A DNA stretch of 64,000 nucleotides from Chionoecetes opilio (GCA_016584305.1 JACEEZ010022514.1:137371-201370), one strand, 5' to 3'. Positions 1 to 14,339 are shown, counted from the first letter of the stretch. Numbers and translations are program-made. Notes: generated by a model from the sequence alone, not told the origin.

Positions 1-2321
<2,321 letters not shown>

Positions 2322-2702
2322 CACTTTGGTAAGAAAAAATAAAAGCAGAAGAAAAAAGTAGACGACGTACGAAATAAAGAAAACAAACCACAGAAAAAAA
2401 ACTTAACAACGAAGACGAAGAAATCAGAACGTGTAGGAAGCAGTGGCTGACATGTTATTATGGAGGAACTGCAGAGCGATGAGGAGGAGGAAAACATAGG
2501 AATACATAGGAATAACAGACACCAGGAGACCTATTGGTCCATAACTAGGGTATCTGTTGTACTACATACCACTAACTATTAACTACATGTAAGAGGACAG
2601 TTGGGAAATTATACCATGTCCCTAAAGAAGATAGGAACATGGAAGTTTCGTAGTGAAGAATGATAGGATATGAAATATGCTAACTACAACTACCACTAAC
2701 AC
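2322..2702 (+). repeat. degenerate dispersed repeat flanking the CR1-type LINE
   Basis: The block from about 2477 (GAGGAGG, then GGAATACATAGGAATA, then ACC-AGGAGACCTATTGGTCC) matches, in the same orientation and order, a block at about 6328-6610 on the other side of the LINE. I see no coding capacity. Confidence 0.5.
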
Positions 2703-2769
2703 TAATCGATCCGGGGGACTATCTTATGAATTCGCAGGGCAATATCAATACCCATTTACTTTACAGTGC

Positions 2770-5597
2770 GTGTCAAGTCTGTTTTTAAATTGAGTTAATG
2801 TGCTGGCATCGACAAAATTTGCTGATAATTTGTTCCATCGATCAACAACTCTAACATTGAAATAAATTCTACGGAGATCAGTGATGCAACGTTGACCGTT
2901 CAGTTTAAACCGTTATTTCTTGTTGTCCCTTGAGGAGAAAGCTCGAATAGGTTCTCTTGATTAATGACATCAAATCATTTTGGGATCTGAAAGGTTTCTA
3001 TCAAGTCCCCACGGATTCTACGATCCTTTAGGGAAAACATATTAAATTTCCGCAGTCTCTCTTCATAAGATGAGTTTCGCAGAGATGGTATTAGTCTGGT
3101 TGCTCTTCATTGAACTGATTCCAATTTGGCTTGACCTTTTACAAAAGACGGCGACCAGAATTGAACGGCATATGCTAAGTGCGGCCTAACCAAAGACGTG
3201 TATAATCGTGTCATTACTTGCAGAGTTTTATGTTCAAAGTTGCGTTTAATGAAGCCCAACATCATATTTGCCTTTTTACTGGCAGCTAGGCAATGCGTAC
3301 TGGTTTTAAGATCATTACTAATGATGACACCTAAATCCTTTTCCTGCTGTACTTCAGTTAACGATTTATTTTGCATTTGATGCATTTATTTTTTGCATAT
3401 TTGAGGTTATCGTTGCCTAGATGCATTACTTTACATCTATCGGAGTTGAATTTTAATAGCCATTTATCACTCCAATCTGATAGTTTGTCGAGATCACGTT
3501 GTATGAGTTTGCAGTTTTCTCTATTATATGCTTTACCGCCAAATTTGGTGTCATCAGCAAATTTCGATATTTTAGATACAAGTCCGCAGTCCAGATCATT
3601 GAGATATATCAGAAAAAGAGTAGGACCCAAGACCGAACCCTGAGGCACCCCACTAGTAACATCTAACCAATCAGATGCCTCGCCATTTATTACTACCCGT
3701 TGTTTACGATTTGAAAGCCAATCGCCAATCCCTTATCATAACTGCCTTCCTAAGCCATGTGCCCTTAGCTTGGTCAAAAGTCGCTTATGGGGAACTGTAT
3801 CGAAGGGTTTCTGAAAATCAAGGTATATTATATCCGAGGGAGTCTTAGCGACCCAGTTTGAATAAATGAAATTGAAAAAATCGAGTAGGTTTGTTAAGCA
3901 GGATCTCTTATTTCGAAATCCATGCTGATAGTTTAGTATTGAGTTATTTTCATCGAGCAAAGACACTATTTTATCCTGCAATATTTTCTCAAATAGTTTA
4001 ACAATTACAGACGTTAGACTAATTGGACGATAATTACTTGCGAGGCTCTTACTCCCTTGCTTGAATATCTGTGTAACATTAGCAAATTTCCACATACATG
4101 GAAATTTTTTGTCCATTAGCGATTTATTGAAAATAAAATTTAATTGGCGCGAAAGTTGACTGTAACATTCGCGAAGTAATCTCGGCGAGAATTCGTCCAC
4201 CACCACGGATTTTGCTGGGTCAAGTTTCTGCAAATACTTTGGTATTTTGTCTACTGTTATCTCTCCTATTACCAATCTATCACTTTCGAGTCCCGTAAAC
4301 ATGTTTACTGGTTCTGGTAATGGAGCTTCGTCTTCTTTAATAAAAACCGCATTAAAGTAATCATTGAGTACTGACGCCATACTCTTATTATCATTTACTA
4401 AGATGTTATTCGTATCTTTCAGTGGCCCAATACATGTTTTGACGTTTTTCTTACTTCGAACGTATTGAAAGAACCTTTTCGGGTTTGATTTGGATTCCTT
4501 TGCAATTTTTTCTTCTTACTCCCGCTTTTTATACTTAATTAGTCCTTTGCAACGACGCTTTACGTCATTGTAATCTCTAGAATCGCAGTCAGCATTTAAT
4601 CGCTTGTAAACTTTATACGCTCGGCGCTTACTGCCGATGATTTGTTGAATCTCATTTGTCATCCAACAGGGTTTTTTTATGTTATTCAAACGTTTTCTTA
4701 CCGTAGGAGCATATTTTTCAACAACCGATTGGAGTATATTTGTGAATAAATTACACATGTTTTCGGCGTTATAACCATTTAGTAGGTCAATCCAATCAAC
4801 TTCGCGTAGTACTCTGGTGATCTTTGTGAAATCTGCTTTATTATAGTCGGGCAATAAAAACCGATTTTCTGTGATGTCTACGTTGCAATTTATGCCGCAT
4901 CTGATTAACCTGTGATCACTATTTGCCAAATGTTCACCTATATCGCAATAATCAATCAGATCAATGTCGGTAGTGAAAACTAAATCTAGGATACTATTAT
5001 CCCTTGTAGGTTCACGGACCACCTGATTTAAATATGCTTCGTTTACCATATCAAGCAGTTGCATACCTTCTCTATCAGCAGAATTATTACTCCAGTTTAT
5101 ACGAGGTAGGTTAAAATCTCCACATATAATTGTATCGTTATTATTGTTGACAACTGACTTTATCTCGTCATACATGAGGCAATCTACTTCCGCATTTGAT
5201 TCAGGAGGACGATATATTGTCCCAATAGTTAGCAGTTTATCGTTAAGCTTTATCTTTGCGTAGACCGAGTCATAACGATCTTGATTTACTTTATCGATTT
5301 CGATTGCTTGCAAATGATCTTTAACGTAAAGAATGACACCTCCACCTGTTTTATGCGTACGACAATTTAGGAATGTCATGTAGCCTGGAATGGTTATTGC
5401 AGATAATAAATGTTTATCTTTTGTGTTGGACCAACTCTCAGTGATACTAACGATATCTGGCGTTTCGGAAAAAAGTAAGCCAATAATTCATTACGCTTTA
5501 AAATAATGCTTCTGGCATTTGTGTATAATAATTTAAGTTCCTTAATAGTTTTGGTAACCTTGCGTGAGGGTTTACCGGCAGGGTGTCTAGGGTACAC
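2770..5597 (-). pseudogene. LINE ORF2: endonuclease plus reverse transcriptase, frame-broken
   Basis: The endonuclease half (4516-5597) belongs to the endonuclease/exonuclease/phosphatase fold: a metal-binding Glu in SITESW (about 5440, in a frame between two open pieces), YRPPESN, ICGDFNLP and a terminal SDHRLI are all seen. The RT half shows YRPISLTSV, HGFRNKRSCLTNLL, motif A (YLDFQKPFDTVPHKRL, with P where most relatives have A), motif B (PQGSVLGPTLFLIYLND) and motif C FADDTK. The C-terminal piece ends in YTSLVRPHLAYAVQFWSP, typical of CR1 and jockey ORF2. The protein would nick target DNA and prime cDNA synthesis. At least four frameshifts (one in the A-run at 5469-5474) and stops below 3107 prevent a full product. 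Confidence 0.85.
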
Positions 5598-5760
5598 TGT
5601 AACAGAGTGCTTGATTAAGTTACTTTGATTAGTATTTGCGGAAACAAAACGTGACCCAGCGTTGCTGTGGGTAAGAAAGGGGTTAAGGTGATGCTGCTAC
5701 TGGCGTCCGCTCGCTGTTTTTTTTATCTGTAATAAGAAACTTTATCCTTTAGCAGACGTC

Positions 5761-6267
5761 CTAATCGTGCATGACCAACGGGACTGAGATGGAGTCTGTC
5801 ATCCCCAAACAGGATGAATCCTCAACCAGGATGGGGTCTTCGTAGAAATTATCCCAGAAATTTGCGAAGTCAACATTTTCCTGTGCACAAAGAGACCTTA
5901 GCCGGTTATATACGCTGAACGCTTTATCGTAAAAGCGTTGGCCAACTCCCGGTCTGGGGAGAATTCCTGAAATAAGGATGTGATTAGTTTTAGTCTTGAA
6001 TTTCCGGATCAACTTCCTGTACTTGTCCAGTATTTCTTCAGATCCGCTATTGTACACGTCGTTGGTTCCTGCATGAATGACATAGAGAGTGTTGTCGTTA
6101 GCGTTTATTGTGACGTCATCGCAGGCTGCAGTGATGTCGTCGAGTCTGGCTCCTGGAAAACAGAAGCGCTTCCTTTTATCACTTATAACCCTACCACAAA
6201 ACTCCTCCAGCTCTCCTCGGAGAATTGAGTGACCGATCAATCTCGTCTCGTGTACGTCTTCCTTCAT
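5761..6267 (-). pseudogene. LINE ORF1 fragment with SGNH/GDSL-like esterase domain
   Basis: 168 residues with the block I region GHSILRG, an oxyanion-type HAGTND block (about residues 65-71) and ISGILPRPG. These fit the esterase domain seen in CR1 ORF1 proteins, thought to act at lipid or RNP membranes during retrotransposition. The catalytic block V (Asp-x-x-His, as DRLHLSPVGH) is absent from this frame but present in the adjacent frame at about 5768-5810, so a one-base shift near 5815 separates it. The N-terminal PHD-like part usual in CR1 ORF1 is missing. It lies directly upstream of ORF2 of the same element. It is not a host esterase gene. Confidence 0.75.
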
Positions 6268-6330
6268 TTCGCCAAGAACCTGATATTTGTTGAAGATTGT
6301 GATCGTTAAAGGCGTCTTAACTCCTGCTGG

Positions 6331-6640
6331 TGGAGGAGGAGGAGGAGGAAGAGGAATACAAAGGAATACAAAGGAAACACAAACAGCAACAGACCGATAG
6401 GTCCTTACAAGACTGTTTGCTTTAACTACACTACACTAACTAGATAATAAGAGAGAAAGGATAGGAAGTAGAAGGCTCCTCCCCACCCACCCAACCCTCC
6501 AGCCAAAGCTGGCCTGAAAAGAAGTGATACCATGCACTATAGAAAAACTGCATGGAATTTGTGAGGAAAGTTGAAAGCTGTAATCTATGGCTAACTACTA
6601 CTAGTTTGTGGGGGTAGGTTTAGTGCTTGATAGATAGGTC
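6331..6640 (+). repeat. second flank copy of the dispersed repeat
   Basis: GGA-rich start, then GGAATACAAAGGAATACAAA and ACCGATAGGTCC, parallel to the block at 2477-2700. It ends with CTAACTACTACTAG and GTGGGGGTAGG, comparable to the left copy. No gene seen. Confidence 0.5.
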
Positions 6641-6681
6641 ATGTTATGTGTGTTTTGTAATGGTGTGAACACAGTGTGGAG

Positions 6682-7232
6682 GTTCAAGGGGTGGTGCGGC
6701 AGCCTTGCCTGGCGCTTTCTTGGGAGGCAGCAGTCAATCAGGCCCCAGCTCCGTTCAATCCACTGCGGATTGTGTACTTTCCATATAGGACGCCGTACAC
6801 TTCAATGCCTCCTGCAGCAGTGACCCCTGGTACCTTAAATCCCGATGGTGGTCACTAACTGTCAGGACCCTAACTGAACCACAGCCCGTCACAGGTCGAG
6901 AGTAGTAGTGGTAACCGTTAAGTCGGGGCTATCTGTGTGTGTTATGAGGTCTAATGTAGTGTTGGTGTAGGCTCAGTGGGGAAGTTCAGGGGTGGTGCGG
7001 CAGCCTTGCCTGGCGCTTTCTTGGGAGGCAGCAGTCAATGAGGCCCCAGCTCCGTTTCAATCCACTGCGGTAGTGCACTTTCCAAGTAGGACGCCGTGCA
7101 CTTCAATGCCCCCTGCAGCAGTGACCCCTGGTATATAAATCCCGATGGTGGTCACTAACTGACAGGGCCCTTACTGAACCACAGCCCGTCACAGGTCAAA
7201 AGTTGTAGTAGTGACCGTTTACTCGGGGCTGT
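6682..7232 (+). repeat. tandem duplication, two ~250-bp copies at a 302-bp period
   Basis: Copy 1 (6682-6937) and copy 2 (6984-7232) share long identical blocks, for example GGTGGTGCGGCAGCCTTGCC and CTTTCTTGGGAGGCAGCAG, and the same end GTC(G/A)GGGCT. Differences are scattered substitutions and short indels. No conserved frame runs through both copies, so I call it a non-coding repeat. Confidence 0.85.
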
Positions 7233-7320
7233 CTGAGACGTGTGGGAGGGGTTGTGTAGACGCGACTCGCAATCATTTTACGCAATGAGAGTAAGTTTCA
7301 GAGGCCCGCGAGATAAATAG

Positions 7321-7385
7321 GAGGAGGAGGAGGAGGAGGAGGAGGAGGTGGAGGAGGAGGAGGAGGAGGAGGAGGAGGAGGAGGA
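7321..7385. repeat. (GGA)n microsatellite
   Basis: Trinucleotide GAG array with one T interruption; the wider 7386-7570 region stays purine-rich with no gene. Confidence 0.95.
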
Positions 7386-8458
7386 AGGGCTGAGTGATGA
7401 AGAGGGAGGAGAAAAACAAACATCAAAGCGAAAAGTGTAAGTGGAGCAAGTAAGCTGTAGGAATGTTGAGACTGTGGAGGAGGAAGTGGATGAGGAGGAG
7501 GCATAGTGGCGATGGAAGATGGAAGTGGAGGAGAGGAAAGGAATTAGGTGGGAGGGGCAGTGAGGGGATGTAAAGGGCAAGACCTGGGCCCGAACCCTCT
7601 TTTACTATTACTATTTACTCTTAAGTGTTACTCTTAAAAGAGTAGAAGTTGGTATTAAGGAAATGCATATGCTATTCTCATCCACTTTTAGAGTAAGGAT
7701 TAAGTAGATCCTGGCTACTTTGACTGTAAACCCGTTGCTATAGATGTTTGCTTACAAAACCAAAAGTACCGAAATGAAAAGACAATATATTATAAGAAAA
7801 ATGAAGAAATGTATACTTTCAAGATTAAATCATCATTAGATAAACACTATAAAGCCGTAATTAATGTTTAACACGGAAGAAAATGTTGAAGAATTGTAGA
7901 AATCGACGATTATATGTAAAGGGGTTGCCGCGGGAATATGTTTTCACTTTTCAGTCAATCCACGACGGCCTTTCATGTAAAAGCGTTGTCATCAGCAAGG
8001 CTGTGAGGGGGATGTGACACTGTCATTGTGTGTATTAAATGTTTGTATATAGCGGAGACAGATGAGTGATACTGCAGCTACAGTACGTGCAGGGTCAGCT
8101 GGGTATACTCTCGTCCACAGTATTAGACTGTGCTCTCGTCTACCAAAATTCTCGTCCCGACACAGGGTCGACGAGATCTCGAGTACCATAAAACCAATGC
8201 AGACCGTATAGTTTTGCTATATAAATGGCTTCCTCTGCTTTCTTGTAATGGAACCAACATTTTATTCCATTTGACAGCGTTAGGAACAAGACTGTTTGGG
8301 TGTGATGTGACCACAGCTTCATTTGCTTGAGATTGGCATTAGAATTTCCCTACGTAGTTGGGATAGGAGTAAATCTCCTTTTATTGGTAAACTTTCGTCA
8401 TTGGGCACCACGGATTTCGAGGACGAAACATTAACGAAACGAGATAATATTAAGTATT
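7386..8458. other. intergenic, no recognisable gene
   Basis: Purine-rich to about 7570, then AT-rich sequence. Short frames are present on both strands but none resembles a known protein or shows a splice pattern. Confidence 0.5.
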
Positions 8459-10112
8459 TGCAATCAATCAATCAATCATTGGGGGCATACGCCGGGGTGC
8501 GCGTCGCCTCGCCCACCCTACGACGCCACTCCCGGGGGTCACCACGCGTGAGTTTCCATGCAGGCTTCTTTCCCATACCAAGCAGCTCTCGACAAGAAGC
8601 ATCAACTTGCCACAGCCACGAGTCTTGTGGGCGCCCCCTTGGCCTCCTCCACGCCGGATTGTCTCTTACAGATACAACCCGATGGGAAGGATCGGTTTCA
8701 GAGTAGCGTGCCACATGCCCATATAGCCGAAGTTGGCGCTGACGGACTATGCAGGTAATAGGCCTCGATTCAGTCTCACGGTGCAATCGCTGATTTGACA
8801 CGTAATCATCCCAGCGATACCCCATGATTCTGCGAAGACACTTATTACCAAAGGCATTGATTCGTCTCTTCAAGTCACTATTTAGTGTCCATGTCTCACA
8901 ACCATAGAGTAAGACAGGGATCACAAGCGACTTGAAGATTCGGATCTTTGTCCTCCTGCACAGGTACCGACAACGCCAAATACTCCCGCTGAGCGAGTCC
9001 ATAACACCGTGGGCTATGCCAATCCGCCGTAAGGCTTCTTGACGTGACCCGCCGTCATTATGGACTGCGCTACCAAGGTATGTAAAACTTTCCAAGATCT
9101 CAATGTCCTCGCCACACGCATGAACAGACTGTACTGCTTCATCTAGTAAGTCATCCAAACACCTGGACCTTGGTCATGAGCCAGGAGACCTCAAGTCCCA
9201 AAGGCTTTGCCTCCTCGTGCAGCGCCTCGAGAGCCATCACCAGGACCTCCAGCGACTCAGCAAAGATTACTGCATCATCGGCAAAAACAAGATCAGTGAT
9301 CTTGGTGTTGCCGACGGATGCTCCACAATCACTTTGATCTACAACCTTGTCCAATACCCAGTCCATATAAGCGTTGAAAAGTGATGGGGCAGGGACGCAC
9401 CCTTGCCTCACTCCTGTATTCACAGGAAAGAAGCTGGATACACCTGCCCCACACTTCACAGCACTCTCAGTTCCAGAATACAGACCAGTTATCAAACCAA
9501 TAGTCCTTGCAGGAATCCCTCGAGGTCACAGAAGATCCCGGAGTGATTCACGATGCACTGAGTCAAACGCCTTCTTGAGATCAACATAGGCTGCAAGCAT
9601 CCCCTGTCGAAACTCACGTCGGCGTTCCACCAGGACACGAAGCGCTAGGATACGGTCCGTTGTTGACTTACCAGGCGTGAACCCAGACTGCTGAGGTCTC
9701 TGATGCTTCACCAGATGACTGCGAATTCGTGGCAGCAATAGATGGGCAAGCACCTTGCCTGGTACGCTGAGCAGTGTAATACCGCGGTAATTGTTGCAGT
9801 CCTGACGGTCCCCTTTCCCTTTCCAGATAGGGACGACCAGCCCCCTTTTCCAGTCAGGAGGAATGGTACCTGATTGCCACACGGTAGTCAGGACAGCATG
9901 CAACCCGCGGATCATGGCCTCACCTCCAGCTTTTAGGAGCTCCGCACTGATATTACAAACACCAGCTGCCTTTCCACCCTTCAACTTTGCTACAGCCTCC
10001 CTGACTTCTTCAAGAGAGGGTACGGTTTCGTCAATGGGAGGATCGGCATCCACTGCCCGTAACCCAGTGGTGTGAAGCTGCTCAGTTGGAAGGTCCCTCG
10101 TGTATTGTATTT
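8459..10112 (-). mobile_element. RTE-like LINE copy a, 5'-truncated within the RT
   Basis: On the minus strand the element runs from the RT palm (10112) to a (TGAT)n tail (8459-8478). It is the longest of six copies or part-copies of this family in the window. The 5' truncation falls before the RT, so no endonuclease is present. The tail of TGAT repeats and the C-terminal YGCETWTL...CLRRIMGYRWDDYVSN block suggest the RTE/BovB side of the LINE tree; the clade name is tentative. Confidence 0.85.
8472..10112 (-). pseudogene. RTE-like reverse transcriptase, three frame pieces
   Basis: Piece 1 (9526 to about 10112) has KGGKAAGVCNISAELLK, NNYRGITLL, QQSGFTPGKST and motif A YVDLKKAFDSVHRE. Piece 2 (9151-9495) has motif B GVRQGCVPAPSLFNAYMDWV and motif C FADDAVIF. 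Piece 3 (8472-9158) has the C-terminal YLGSAVHNDGGSR, YGCETWTL and APND end. A stop at 9526 and a frameshift near 9155 break it. The last codons read into the TGAT tail, so the stop codon TGA lies in the tail itself. Confidence 0.85.
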
Positions 10113-10153
10113 GTATTTGTAAGTACAAGTATTGTAATGCTGAAGTAAAACTG

Positions 10154-10156
<3 letters not shown>

Positions 10157-10241
<85 letters not shown>
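10157..10241. repeat. (GT)n microsatellite
   Basis: GT array with one GG interruption near 10201, starting just past the 5' truncation point of the adjacent LINE copy. Confidence 0.97.
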
Positions 10242-10244
<3 letters not shown>

Positions 10245-10313
10245 CCTTGGCCTTGCCCTGTAGACTGTAGACCTTTCAACAATAACATTTTAGCAAATAC
10301 CAATATAATAATT

Positions 10314-10943
<630 letters not shown>

Positions 10944-11297
10944 AGTAGTTCATGGTGGTGTTGTATGCAATTTATGTCCAGAACTAAACTCTTCAAGAAT
11001 CCACTAATTGAAGGTCCAGGAACAATATTTGGTTGGTAACATTTCCCACTGACGGCGAAATAGCTGATATGGCCACGCCCCTTTTTGGGGGGCCACGCCC
11101 TTTTTGAGCAAAGTACTACTATCCGCCGTGACTGTATCTACAGAACCGTTGGACCTAGGAGGTTGCCCAACCACTCAAAACGTGCGCAATAGCCCCCCAT
11201 TATGGGGGGGTCAGTAATACATTTTCATATCTAAAAGTCAATGTTTTTTAAGATCATTGCCAAAACACAATTTCAGCATGTTACGCACTACAATTAT
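10944..11297 (+). repeat. left terminal inverted repeat of element 1
   Basis: Pairs with 13991-14339. Contains two GGCCACGCCC motifs, a C-run and G-run hairpin near 11190, and ends at CACTACAATT. Confidence 0.85.
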
Positions 11298-11496
11298 TCG
11301 TAGTTGTTCCTGTTCCTATTGTTCAATTACTTGATTCCTGAAGAGTCTAGCAACAATCTGCATAAAAACTACAATGAACGCTATTTATATTTTGTTTCAG
11401 GAGACGTTAAAGTGTTTAAGTGTTAAAGTGAAACGTTAAAGTGTTCTCTGATGGCAAGTAATTCTACTTTCGATCCCTGCTTGCTGTGACTAAAAC

Positions 11497-11722
11497 ATGG
11501 TAAGTTTTTCAATAATAGTTGCATTATGCACATTAAATCCATCTGAAACTAGTTTTTAAATAATAGTTGCATTATGCACATTTAATCCAGCTGAAACAAT
11601 ATTTGTTCTATCATTAAGTATGCAAAGAATCTTTTTTACAGGAAACTTTAGTGTACTCAAGGCCAGCAGCCGAAGGAGTTAGTGATGGGACTGCATGCGT
11701 TATATGCAATACTGCATCAGGG
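11497..11722 (+). pseudogene. 5' exons of the element 1 gene (first zinc finger)
   Basis: An ATG at 11497 abuts a GTAAGT donor (11500). A TTTTTTACAG acceptor ends at 11641, after which the frame ETLVYSRPAAEGVSDGTACV continues into ICNTASG, giving a CxxC pair. The next donor reads CAG|GGTAAAC. One extra G puts the exon out of frame with the next exon (start 12580), where the frame TDDGHAKIRMAAEQLDDSF would follow naturally. Removing that G from consideration restores a standard GTAAAC donor, so this is probably a decay or sequence error. Splice sites are inferred from consensus only. Confidence 0.55.
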
Positions 11723-12579
11723 TAAACGTTAACAGGTAGATTTGACCATAATCTCCATTTTGGGTTCATATGCGCATCAGGAACCTATTCGGTCAACTTG
11801 GCATGTGTGTGTAACTATGTGTGTGTTCTAACACGAAGGATTTCAGGACAGCTGCCACATTAAGGGGTGTCCTGACAGTGAAATTCAAAATATTTTTACT
11901 GTCCTGACAATTATTTCTATAGGAGTGTTATTATGAATGTTAGGGTTTAGGGTTTAATACAAAAGGGAGAACAATGGGTGAACAATACTGTCCTTACCTC
12001 ACATATCTATTGATGAAAAAGTGTATGTATGTGTGTAAGTGTGTATGTGACGCCTTGCTTGTAAACACGAACTCTCAAGAACGGTAATGCAGATTCAGCT
12101 TATCTTTGGTACACAGATACGTCATGGTCGTTAGATGGTCCCTATTATTTTTGGTGATGATATCATGCATATTAATGAGGGGGCGGGGCTTAATGTAAAA
12201 AAACTTGAAATGCTCATATTTCAACAACCGTTAGCCCAATTTGCTTCATATTTGGTATAAACATGTTGTTGTACAGCCTCTATTTGTTCAAAATAATTAC
12301 GAATCTCAGTAATATGCACACTTGAAAGCATACAGTATCTCAAGAATGGTAAAGTCCATCAGACTCAGAAATATTATTATGCTTCGAAGTACAGATATCC
12401 ATTATATAAATAGGCCTATCACACATGTATATATTGTAAAATGCATCGGAACCACATAACTATTCAGTTCTAGTTATTATATAGTTACAAGTTTTATGTG
12501 AATTGTATGTATAACATGAAGTGCTACAAGATCAGCAGTTGGCCATATAGATTTTATTCATGCTGAAACTTTTTTTCAG

Positions 12580-13904
12580 GAACTGATGATGGTCATGCCA
12601 AAATCCGGATGGCAGCAGAACAATTGGATGATTCTTTCGTCATCTCAAGAATAAATTTCTGCAGCAACACATTCAAGTACCATCAAAAGCCGAAAGCCTG
12701 TTATTCCACTTACATTCTGAAGTCGAAGAGATCAGTGAAAACTAATAGTGAGCCAGAACTTGTTAAAATGGAGGTTGAAGAGGGAGCAAGCAGTTACAGA
12801 TATAAGACCCCCAAAAGACGGAAGAAGAGTACTAGTTCCAGTAGCAAAGACGTAGAAAGGAAGTGTGTAATCTGTGACAGAGCAAGAGAGAGTAGTGGTA
12901 ATAGAAACCGGGTGTTTTATCGCATCTCGGAGTGTGACCGAGCAGCATTGTTCATAGATGCTTTAAACTTTTATAAGGATGAAGTTAAGACAAGATATGC
13001 TTTTCTGGATACAGCTGGTGATATGTTTGCTGCAGATATCTTCTATCATGGGAACTGTTTGCGACAGTACTTGCTAAAGTATAAAAGAATAGTTGATGCA
13101 TTGTTTGAAAATATCGAGCGATCAAACCAGGCAGCCAAATTGACTCAAACTGCAAACGTGTGTTTGATAGTCTCGATTTCAAAACTAGCAGCTACAGTGT
13201 TACCCACATTCGTAATCTCGTCAATGCTAACATGGAGACAGATCAGCAAATAGATAACAGACGGACCAAGGTTCTTCTGATGACAGACGAAAATCACAGA
13301 TGGTTTATTCTAGCTCTCTCCTGCATGGTAACATCATAGAGACCCTGCGATCATCTGAGAAGTCAACGGCTGCGACAGTACCAGCAAGGTGGGTCCAAAG
13401 CTGTCTGGCCTGAAAGCATCCATGGAGCTCTCCCTACTGGAAGGGTTTGGTGTAGAAGAACTGTCAACAAAGATAACAAGCAATGCTGAAAAGTTCCTTG
13501 TGTCTGGATTAAAGAAGACAGACTGTTCCACTTTCGATGAATATCGATGGTAGCAGTACCACAACTCCAAGAAAGAACTGGACTTCAACCATCTTGTGTG
13601 CTGTTCATCAACGCTACGAGAACACATAAAGCGAGCATATCTGCAGTGTAAGATGTGGTTGCAAGCCCCAACTCCTGCAGTCACCAAACCAGATCCACTC
13701 CAGTATGGGTATGAAGCAACGGATGTTGGCATAACACCAGTGATACTGCCAGTATCGGGCAGGCCCGATGACCTTCCCCCTCCATGCAAATGCCCAACAT
13801 CATGTATGAGTACCAAAACGTGCACTTGCAGAGAAAGGAACATAAAATGTGTGACGTTTTGGGGCTGTAGTAAAGGCAAAAAGTGTAGAAATCCAAATAA
13901 TTAA
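12580..13904 (+). pseudogene. zinc-finger/Cys8 transposon protein, internally deleted and frame-broken
   Basis: The acceptor TTTTTTTCAG ends at 12579. An open stretch (ATG 12609-13253) holds the end of finger 1 (H-x5-C in YHQKPKACYSTYI) and a full finger 2: CVICDR near residue 92, then FYHGNCLRQYLLKYKR as H-x3-C. A frameshift near 13160 is followed in another frame by TDQQIDNRRTKVLLMTDENH and, after about 13370, by sequence resembling the far C-terminal part (FDEYRW, stop at 13551, DFNHLVCCSSTLREHIKRAY). The last open piece (13596-13904) ends in eight cysteines: CKC, SC, TCTC, KC, GC, KC. The nuclease segment seen at 32007-32690 is missing, so this copy cannot be autonomous. The neighbouring arms mark it as transposon-encoded. 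Confidence 0.75.
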
Positions 13905-13990
13905 ACTCCAAAATAGGAACAATATGCAAAAGGTACAACAGGTAATATGATAAAGTGTCATACATATGTTGTGGCTTTGGTGGTATTATG

Positions 13991-14339
13991 CAATTGTAGT
14001 GCGTAACATGCTGAAATCGGTTTTTGGCAATTATCTTAAAAACCATTGACTTTTGGATATGAAAATGTATTACTGCCCCCCCATAATGTGGCCATTGCGC
14101 ACATTTTGAGTGGTCGGGCAACCTCCTAGGTCCAACGGTTCTGTAGATACAGTCACGGCGGATGGTAGTACTTCGCTCAAAAAGTGCGTGGCCCAAAAAA
14201 AAGGGGCGTGGCCATTGCAGCTTTTTCGCCGTCAGTAATGTGTTACCAACCAAATATTGTTCCTGGACCTTCAATTAGTGGATTCTTGAACAGTTTAGTT
14301 ATGGACATATATGTGCATACAACACCACCATGAGCTACT
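13991..14339 (-). repeat. right terminal inverted repeat of element 1
   Basis: Inverted copy of 10944-11297. It starts about 90 bases after the stop of the element gene. Confidence 0.85.

Larger units (their letters stand above)
2703..6330 (-). mobile_element. CR1-type non-LTR retrotransposon (LINE), 5'-truncated and decayed
   Basis: Read on the minus strand this is an ORF1 esterase domain (5761-6267), an ORF2 endonuclease (4516-5600), a reverse transcriptase (about 3358-4380) and a C-terminal tail that can be followed, with stops, to about 2770. An SGNH/GDSL-like esterase in ORF1 followed by EN-RT ORF2 is the arrangement known for the CR1 clade. Frameshifts near 5470, 3650-3736, 3370 and 3107 and several stops in the tail make it a dead copy. 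The 5' end runs into a GGA-rich repeat at about 6330, so the start of ORF1 is missing. The 3' end is put near 2703 because the recognisable ORF2 tail and a short untranslated stretch stop there. Confidence 0.85.
10944..14339 (+). mobile_element. long-TIR DNA transposon 1 (Academ-like candidate), 3.4 kb
   Basis: Terminal arms 10944-11297 and 13991-14339 are inverted copies about 350 bp long with roughly 90% identity. The outer end reads AGTAG(T/C)TCATGGTGGTG and both arms contain CCGCCGTGACTGTATCTACA. Between them lies a spliced, broken gene for a protein with two C2HC-type fingers and an eight-cysteine tail. Long TIRs plus this architecture suggest a cut-and-paste DNA transposon; my recollection is that Academ elements encode an XPG-like nuclease with a Cys8 finger. 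No convincing TSD was found, so the exact ends may be off by a few bases. Confidence 0.7.

Noticed and set aside
5761..6267. Host GDSL lipase gene
   Set aside because: It lies directly upstream of an EN-RT ORF2 on the same strand and matches the CR1 ORF1 arrangement.
13334..14274. Minus-strand frames opposite the element 1 gene
   Set aside because: Shadows of the plus-strand Cys8 tail and of the TIR; no motif.
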